Part shown: piece by piece, positions 10,501 to 12,497 of the stretch
How the letters are laid out: each line of letters opens with the position of its first letter
Numbering within the stretch: position 1 is the stretch's first letter
Assembly (NCBI GenBank): GCA_028565635.1
Contig: JAOXYB010044637.1
Location: 1 to 12,497 of the forward strand
Reading direction: 5' to 3'
DNA: 12,497 bases
Source: Phoronis ovalis
Taxonomy: Eukaryota > Phoronida > Phoronidae
Position numbers and translations under genes: made by a program
The notes under the pieces: generated by a model
Told to the model about the DNA's origin: nothing
Databases searched by the model: none
The model's input: only the letters and a program-made list of their open reading frames with translations

Positions 10501-12057
10501 GGACACGTAAATAACCAACAGTACTACCAAACATGTGATACCAGAAATTTATACATCTTTTATTGTTTCTTCCTGTTGCATCAAAAAGTTCACTTCTCAT
10601 CCAAGCTCTGTCACCAGTTTGACGAGGAGCAGATGCTTCTATGAATATGTATTGACCTATAATATCAACATTTATTATAATCAAGAACATACAAACTTCT
10701 GTATATTTTGCAAATTCAGTAGTTAACTGTAAAACAAAAAAGAACTTTCAGGAGGCATGTACAGTGGCACGAGACAAACATGGATAGAGGATACACTAGA
10801 CAGTGTGCAACCAGACAATGGTATCTGTTCGGCGAACTGTTTATTTTAAATTTTGGAAATATAGTTAAGATGTTTTCTATTCTTTGTGAGATTATTTCTA
10901 ACCTTCCTTGTTTCCAATGGGTTGACGAATAGTCCAACAGGGATTTCAAAATACAAGTTCATGAAATTTAAACTGTTTTTATGAAAACCCATGTGATATT
11001 GAATACATTGTTTCCTAAAATATCTATGACACTTCTATTTAAAGTAATTTCATATTGATTTTAGATATAGTGCAATTTTTCAATTTTTGAGGGATAAAGA
11101 TTTAAAGTGATCAACAATAGCAATTATAGTATTGTTGCTTTAAAAGATCCAAAGACTTGATCTATTTATGGCTTTGTATAGTGCCTCCAGCTTGTACTTC
11201 TATAACAATCAAGAAACAAATCAGCAAACTAGCAGAATTTTATTAAATTCAACTTCCCATGATTGTTTGAAAAACAAAATCCTTATAGCTTTGCAGTAGT
11301 ATGGTAGTCTCGGAAATCTTAAAGTAATTGCTTGAAATATCTCACCAGTAGCATCTCCCTTGGTATGATCCACACTAGGGCCACTTAATTGACTGATTGT
11401 CTTGCCCTTTCCTCGAATCCAATCAAAGTTATCCCAGCCAAGAACATTTGTCCATGAACAAAGCCCTTTTTCAAAATCACAGTCTCCTTTTAGTGGACAT
11501 GGTCCATTAACAAGTTTAAAATCATCAACAGCAATGTCACCAAAATAACTGTTTCCTCTGACCCCTTCAATGACAATCTAGAACAAAATTCCTCAATGAT
11601 AAACATTTTTTATTCTATCATTACATTTCCTTAGACAGATATCAAATTTAATGTTTCAATTTCTGCACAATATTTTACTTGTGTCCATTGATGACAACTG
11701 AGCTGTTTAATTTCAAGATAAATAATAAAACTGTCAGTAAACTTTGTACATTTAAATATTAAACAAGAAACAAATTACCACAAAAACTAGTAATTACTTT
11801 GAAAGGAGCAGCAGGATTAACATTAACTTGTCCAAGCACCCATTTTTGACCCTGGTTGCTGGATTTTGACCATGAAGGTGACCTTGGCAATGTTGCACCA
11901 TCCTGTACATACACATTTAATGCATTGACAGAGTTGCCATACATATGATAGTAAAACTGGAAACATTGTGCAGTATTCGGTGGATACTGAGAGCTTATCA
12001 ATCGTGCTTTGTCACCTTGCTTTCTTGGAGAGCTTGTTTCAATGTACATATAATATC
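1430..12057 (-). CDS. Multi-MAM-domain extracellular protein gene, 17 exons visible, partial at both ends
   Basis: This is a minus-strand animal gene. Joining the 17 exons listed separately gives 3039 nt with no stop, and every junction is GT-AG with matching phase. The product contains five complete MAM domains and the last two thirds of a sixth, with two Ser/Thr/Pro-rich linkers. Each complete domain keeps the four family cysteines (CDFE, LC.W, C..FWYHM and the C-terminal C) and the DFDW, GP..DHT and GDIA.DD motifs. MAM domains are beta-sandwich adhesion modules of about 160-170 residues in meprins, neuropilins, receptor tyrosine phosphatase mu, zonadhesin and MALRD1. I infer a secreted or surface adhesion role. 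Start and stop codons, signal peptide and any anchor lie outside the window. There are no broken exons, so it looks functional. The exact orthologue is not identifiable here. Confidence 0.9.
1521..2060 (-). other. Intron 16 (between exons 16 and 17)
   Basis: 540 bp with a GTAAAG donor and TTGCAG acceptor. It is AT-rich with a short A-run near 1875. I see no gene, repeat array or RNA here. Confidence 0.85.
2061..2332 (-). CDS. Exon 16: MAM6, segment B
   Basis: The 272-nt exon starts in phase 1 after TTTCAG and ends in phase 0 (TAT CAG) before GTAAAG. It encodes [40 protein letters not shown] and [19 protein letters not shown]. Another AG seven bases further in would put the exon out of frame, so the TTTCAG acceptor was chosen. 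Closest relative in the window: MAM3 B. Confidence 0.91.
2333..2752 (-). other. Intron 15 (between exons 15 and 16)
   Basis: 420 bp with a GTATGC donor and TTTCAG acceptor. AT-rich, no recognisable element. Confidence 0.85.
2753..2896 (-). CDS. Exon 15: MAM6, segment A
   Basis: The 144-nt exon is phase 1 at both ends (acceptor CTTTTAG, donor GTATGC). It encodes [34 protein letters not shown] and [11 protein letters not shown]. It parallels exon 6 of MAM3 in length and in the P.S..C.FE, CTWTQ and TGP..DHTT residues. Confidence 0.92.
3155..3241 (-). CDS. Exon 14: Ser/Thr/Pro-rich linker 2 between MAM5 and MAM6
   Basis: The 87-nt exon is phase 1 at both ends (acceptor TTGTAG, donor GTAGGT). 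It encodes about 28 residues, [20 protein letters not shown] followed by STTSPGPTY, a likely O-glycosylated spacer. It is supported by an open frame, phases that fit exons 13 and 15, and the same position relative to its neighbours as linker 1. The exact donor is less certain because another GT lies 4 nt downstream, but that one would break the phase. Confidence 0.72.
3515..3599 (-). CDS. Exon 13: MAM5, segment C
   Basis: The 85-nt exon starts in phase 0 after TTTCAG and ends in phase 1 (TGT GCA A) before GTAAGT. It encodes [19 protein letters not shown], then VVFTVTKCA with the fourth cysteine. It has the same length and end structure as exon 4 and likewise precedes a linker exon. Confidence 0.9.
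3600..3907 (-). other. Intron 12 (between exons 12 and 13)
   Basis: 308 bp with a GTTTGT donor and TTTCAG acceptor, separating the B and C parts of MAM5 in phase 0. No other feature seen. Confidence 0.85.
3908..4179 (-). CDS. Exon 12: MAM5, segment B
   Basis: The 272-nt exon starts in phase 1 after TTTTAG and ends in phase 0 (TAC AAG) before GTTTGT, the weakest donor in the gene. It encodes [40 protein letters not shown] and [20 protein letters not shown]. It is closest to the MAM2 B segment. Confidence 0.92.
4180..4521 (-). other. Intron 11 (between exons 11 and 12)
   Basis: 342 bp with a GTAAGT donor and TTTTAG acceptor. AT-rich, nothing else recognised. Confidence 0.85.
4522..4662 (-). 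CDS. Exon 11: MAM5, segment A
   Basis: The 141-nt exon is phase 1 at both ends (acceptor GCTTTAG, donor GTAAGT). It encodes [32 protein letters not shown] and [24 protein letters not shown] is the same as in the MAM2 A segment. Cysteines one and two are present. Confidence 0.93.
4842..5192 (-). CDS. Exon 10: MAM4, segments B and C in one exon
   Basis: The 351-nt exon is phase 1 at both ends (acceptor TTGTAAG, donor GTAGGG). It encodes [54 protein letters not shown] and, without interruption, [19 protein letters not shown] and RGCSIP. The other domains have a phase-0 intron between the B and C parts. It is missing here, which suggests precise intron loss. The 957-bp intron upstream holds a candidate solo LTR. 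Confidence 0.93.
5349..5354 (-). promoter_or_regulatory. Polyadenylation signal AATAAA of the candidate LTR
   Basis: AATAAA on the minus strand, about 46 bp past the TATA box, as in a compact LTR with a short R region. It lies in sense orientation within an intron of the gene, so it might also permit premature polyadenylation. That is inference. Confidence 0.35.
5400..5407 (-). promoter_or_regulatory. TATA box of the candidate LTR
   Basis: The minus strand reads TATAAATA inside GGCTATAAATACTG. It sits about midway in the LTR-like block, downstream of several TGACGT motifs and upstream of an AATAAA. If active it would transcribe leftwards, in the same sense as the MAM gene. Confidence 0.4.
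5445..5505. repeat. Three TGACGT motifs in the U3-like part of the LTR
   Basis: TGACGT occurs on the plus strand at 5445-5450 and on the minus strand at 5473-5478 and 5500-5505. The last two lie in a near-repeat TGACGTATATC. TGACGT is the CREB/ATF half-site-like core, so these may be LTR enhancer elements. Binding is not shown by the sequence alone. Confidence 0.4.
6150..6293 (-). CDS. Exon 9: MAM4, segment A
   Basis: The 144-nt exon is phase 1 at both ends (acceptor TTTTAG, donor GTACGG). It encodes [32 protein letters not shown] and [13 protein letters not shown]. The tryptophan after the second cysteine (C.W in the other domains) is Phe here, and the usual R after FDW is replaced. Cysteines one and two are intact. 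Confidence 0.91.
6294..6672 (-). other. Intron 8 (between exons 8 and 9)
   Basis: 379 bp with a GTAAGT donor and TTTTAG acceptor. More than half of it is the 34-bp minisatellite at 6396-6597, leaving short unique flanks. Confidence 0.85.
6396..6597. repeat. 34-bp minisatellite, about six copies
   Basis: Units start at 6396, 6430, 6464, 6498, 6532 and 6566. The first half of a unit reads gtattaacacaggcagtaat. Units 4 and 5 have tctatag where the others have tctctag, unit 4 starts gtagt, and unit 1 has gcaat. The array is head-to-tail without spacers, entirely intronic. Confidence 0.95.
6673..6769 (-). CDS. Exon 8: MAM3, segment C
   Basis: The 97-nt exon starts in phase 0 after TTTTAG and ends in phase 1 before a consensus GTAAGT. 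It encodes [19 protein letters not shown], then [13 protein letters not shown]. It closes MAM3 with the fourth cysteine and a short spacer to MAM4. The end of the exon was chosen because GTAAGT gives the phase-1 end needed to join exon 9. Confidence 0.9.
6894..7156 (-). CDS. Exon 7: MAM3, segment B
   Basis: The 263-nt exon starts in phase 1 after GTATAG and ends in phase 0 (TTC AAG) before GTATTA. It encodes [40 protein letters not shown] and [19 protein letters not shown]. The YGTH and GTQG.QW.YA.V motifs are shared with the MAM6 B segment but not with the other domains. Confidence 0.93.
7157..7512 (-). other. Intron 6 (between exons 6 and 7)
   Basis: 356 bp with a GTGATG donor and GTATAG acceptor. 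AT-rich, no recognisable element. Confidence 0.85.
7513..7656 (-). CDS. Exon 6: MAM3, segment A
   Basis: The 144-nt exon is phase 1 at both ends (acceptor TTACCCAG, donor GTGATG). It encodes [32 protein letters not shown] and [11 protein letters not shown], the first MAM3 strands with cysteines one and two and the conserved GP..DHT. It has the same length as exon 15 of MAM6 and shares its CTWTQ, FDW.R.QG and TGP..DHTT pattern. CDFE is CNFE here, an Asp to Asn change. Confidence 0.92.
7657..8122 (-). other. Intron 5 (between exons 5 and 6)
   Basis: 466 bp with a GTAAGT donor and TTACCCAG acceptor. AT-rich, no recognisable element. Confidence 0.85.
8123..8224 (-). CDS. Exon 5: Ser/Thr/Pro-rich linker 1 between MAM2 and MAM3
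   Basis: The 102-nt exon is phase 1 at both ends, acceptor TTTTAG and consensus donor GTAAGT. It encodes about 33 residues rich in Pro, Thr and Ser ([20 protein letters not shown], then [13 protein letters not shown]). It has an N-glycosylation sequon (NAT) and many possible O-glycosylation sites, as expected for a stretched mucin-like spacer. Being symmetric it could be skipped without breaking frame. Its first 32 nt and its acceptor form the first copy of the 8193-8483 tandem array, so several decoy copies of its start lie just upstream. Confidence 0.8.
8193..8483. repeat. 49/50-bp tandem array copying the exon-5 splice acceptor, about six copies
   Basis: Units start at 8193, 8242, 8292, 8342, 8392 and 8442. 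The last degenerates after about 42 bp. Unit 1 spans the real junction: 8193-8224 is coding and 8225-8241 is intron. Each unit on the minus strand carries a TTTTAG or TTTTTAG acceptor followed by CTTTACCACTGG, the start of exon 5. Units 1-2 read ggatcagct and units 3-6 ggattagct. Units 3 and 5 begin tttattata, whereas 2, 4 and 6 begin tttactata. Confidence 0.95.
8225..9210 (-). other. Intron 4 (between exons 4 and 5)
   Basis: 986 bp with a GTATGT donor and TTTTAG acceptor. Its 3' end (8225-8483) consists of copies of the exon-5 start region. The remaining 8484-9210 is AT-rich with nothing I recognise. Confidence 0.85.
9211..9295 (-). CDS. Exon 4: MAM2, segment C
   Basis: The 85-nt exon starts in phase 0 after TTACAG and ends in phase 1 (TGT GCA A) before GTATGT. 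It encodes [19 protein letters not shown] and ends GDCA, the last MAM2 strand with its fourth cysteine. It has the same length and the same final Cys-Ala plus single A as exon 13 of MAM5. Both are followed by a Ser/Thr/Pro linker exon. Confidence 0.9.
9296..10387 (-). other. Intron 3 (between exons 3 and 4)
   Basis: 1092 bp, the longest intron, with a GTAAGT donor and TTACAG acceptor. It contains a small inverted repeat acccaa-tt-ttgggt near 9753-9766 and a few open frames of low-complexity AT-rich sequence that do not look coding. No mobile element recognised. Confidence 0.8.
10388..10656 (-). CDS. Exon 3: MAM2, segment B
   Basis: The 269-nt exon starts in phase 1 after TTATAG and ends in phase 0 (TAT TAT) before a consensus GTAAGT donor. 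It encodes [37 protein letters not shown] and [16 protein letters not shown]. There is one N-glycosylation sequon (NAT) in the loop after the LRV strand. It is closest to the MAM5 B segment, sharing the L.W.L.G..GD.W..G pattern, which supports block duplication of the domains. Confidence 0.93.
10657..11345 (-). other. Intron 2 (between exons 2 and 3)
   Basis: 689 bp with a GTGAGA donor and TTATAG acceptor. One open stretch at 10716-10949 has no domain and no suitable splice sites, so I do not call it. Otherwise AT-rich. Confidence 0.8.
11346..11577 (-). CDS. Exon 2: MAM1 segment C fused to MAM2 segment A
   Basis: The 232-nt exon starts in phase 0 after a CTAG acceptor and ends in phase 1 before GTGAGA. 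It encodes the end of MAM1 ([19 protein letters not shown], then NGPC) and, after a very short spacer, the start of MAM2 ([38 protein letters not shown]). It is the only exon where a C segment and the next A segment are joined. Elsewhere a phase-1 intron lies between them, so an intron was probably lost here or never gained. Confidence 0.93.
11798..12057 (-). CDS. Exon 1 (as visible): MAM1, segment B
   Basis: The 260-nt exon starts in phase 1 after a TTTCAG acceptor and ends in phase 0 at AAA before GTAATT. It encodes [20 protein letters not shown], then [18 protein letters not shown] and a NQGQKW segment, the middle of a MAM domain. The usual FWYHM is FYYHM here. The matching A exon (CDFE to DHT) is not present between 12058 and the window end, so the domain is incomplete only because of the window edge. 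It resembles the MAM4 B segment most (LNVY..D and NQ..KW.L.QV). Confidence 0.92.
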
Positions 12058-12497
12058 CTGAAATAAACGTGACGTAACAATACAGTTTTATCCAGTAATA
12101 CATTCTAGTGCACCCTTTCCCACTGATCTACCTTCAAATGCTGTACCCCTGTAATTATGCTGCTACATAATATTTTCAGTTGATAAATGAAGTATAGATA
12201 CAAGTTATACATATATGCAAAGAAATATGGTATTGCTCGACATTAATCATGGTAAGGAAAATATATACAAAACTTGCATAAATAATTCCTCCATCTATTC
12301 TACTAAACAAAAGGAGAGGATTTTTCTCATTGAAACTGCATCTAGGTGCGCACCCGCATTGGTGTGTAACCGTGTCCAGTAGATTAATGTCGATATCTTA
12401 TATGTTCTGTGCCCACTGAGAACTAGACATTCGGTGAGTTGTAAACAACTCCGAGAGTGTACCCCCAGCCAAGAATGCTGTCAGTTGGAGAGACTGG
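12058..12497 (-). other. 5' flanking intron of the visible gene part
   Basis: The acceptor TTTCAG of exon 1 ends at 12058. The matching A exon of MAM1 is not present up to 12497, so this intron extends past the edge. From about 12340 the sequence is less AT-rich and unlike the neighbouring introns, possibly the edge of an unidentified repeat. An imperfect hairpin lies at 12431-12454. Confidence 0.65.

Noticed and set aside
10716-10949. 77-codon open frame on the minus strand
   Set aside because: No MAM residues and no fitting acceptor and donor in the phases used by exons 2 and 3, which join directly without it.
12058-12497. Missing A exon of MAM1
   Set aside because: I looked for CDFE, DFDW and DHT codons on the minus strand and found none, so the exon must lie outside the window.

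Overview
This window looks like AT-rich animal nuclear DNA, most likely from an invertebrate. One long gene on the minus strand is split into short exons by GT-AG introns of about 120-1090 bp. The exons encode tandem MAM domains, an extracellular module essentially confined to animals among well-known families. Retroelement remnants and minisatellites lie in the introns and flanks. Nothing points to bacterial or phage DNA. The exact phylum cannot be fixed from this sequence.

Layout, in transcription order from high to low coordinates: I can place 17 coding exons between 12057 and 1430. They sum to 3039 nt, about 1012 complete codons, and the reading frame stays open across every junction. The gene is open at both ends: the first exon seen starts inside a MAM domain, and the last ends on a phase-1 donor with no acceptor exon left in the window. 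The protein order is MAM1 (N-terminal third missing), MAM2, Ser/Thr/Pro linker 1, MAM3, MAM4, MAM5, Ser/Thr/Pro linker 2, MAM6. The usual exon grammar per domain is A (CDFE to DHT), phase-1 intron, B (GYY.YIE to the core Trp), phase-0 intron, C (FEG.RG to the last Cys), phase-1 intron. Two introns break this grammar by being absent. Residue matches and linker position suggest that the six domains are two copies of a three-domain cassette (MAM-MAM-linker-MAM).

Other content: positions 74-1336 on the plus strand hold a heavily frameshifted 3' end of a non-LTR retrotransposon with an apparent restriction-like endonuclease, antisense to the gene. A candidate solo LTR of about 300 bp (5258-5557) lies in the largest intron of the left half, in the same sense as the gene. 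A 34-bp minisatellite (6396-6597) lies in another intron. A 49/50-bp tandem array (8193-8483) has copied the intron-exon boundary of linker-1 exon 5 about six times, making a row of decoy 3' splice sites. The right edge (about 12300-12497) is a more GC-rich stretch without a recognisable exon.

The protein is most likely a large secreted or cell-surface adhesion-type molecule of the multi-MAM kind (families such as MALRD1, zonadhesin or MAMDC4 have related arrays). No signal peptide, membrane segment, LDLa or catalytic domain is visible here, so I give no gene symbol.
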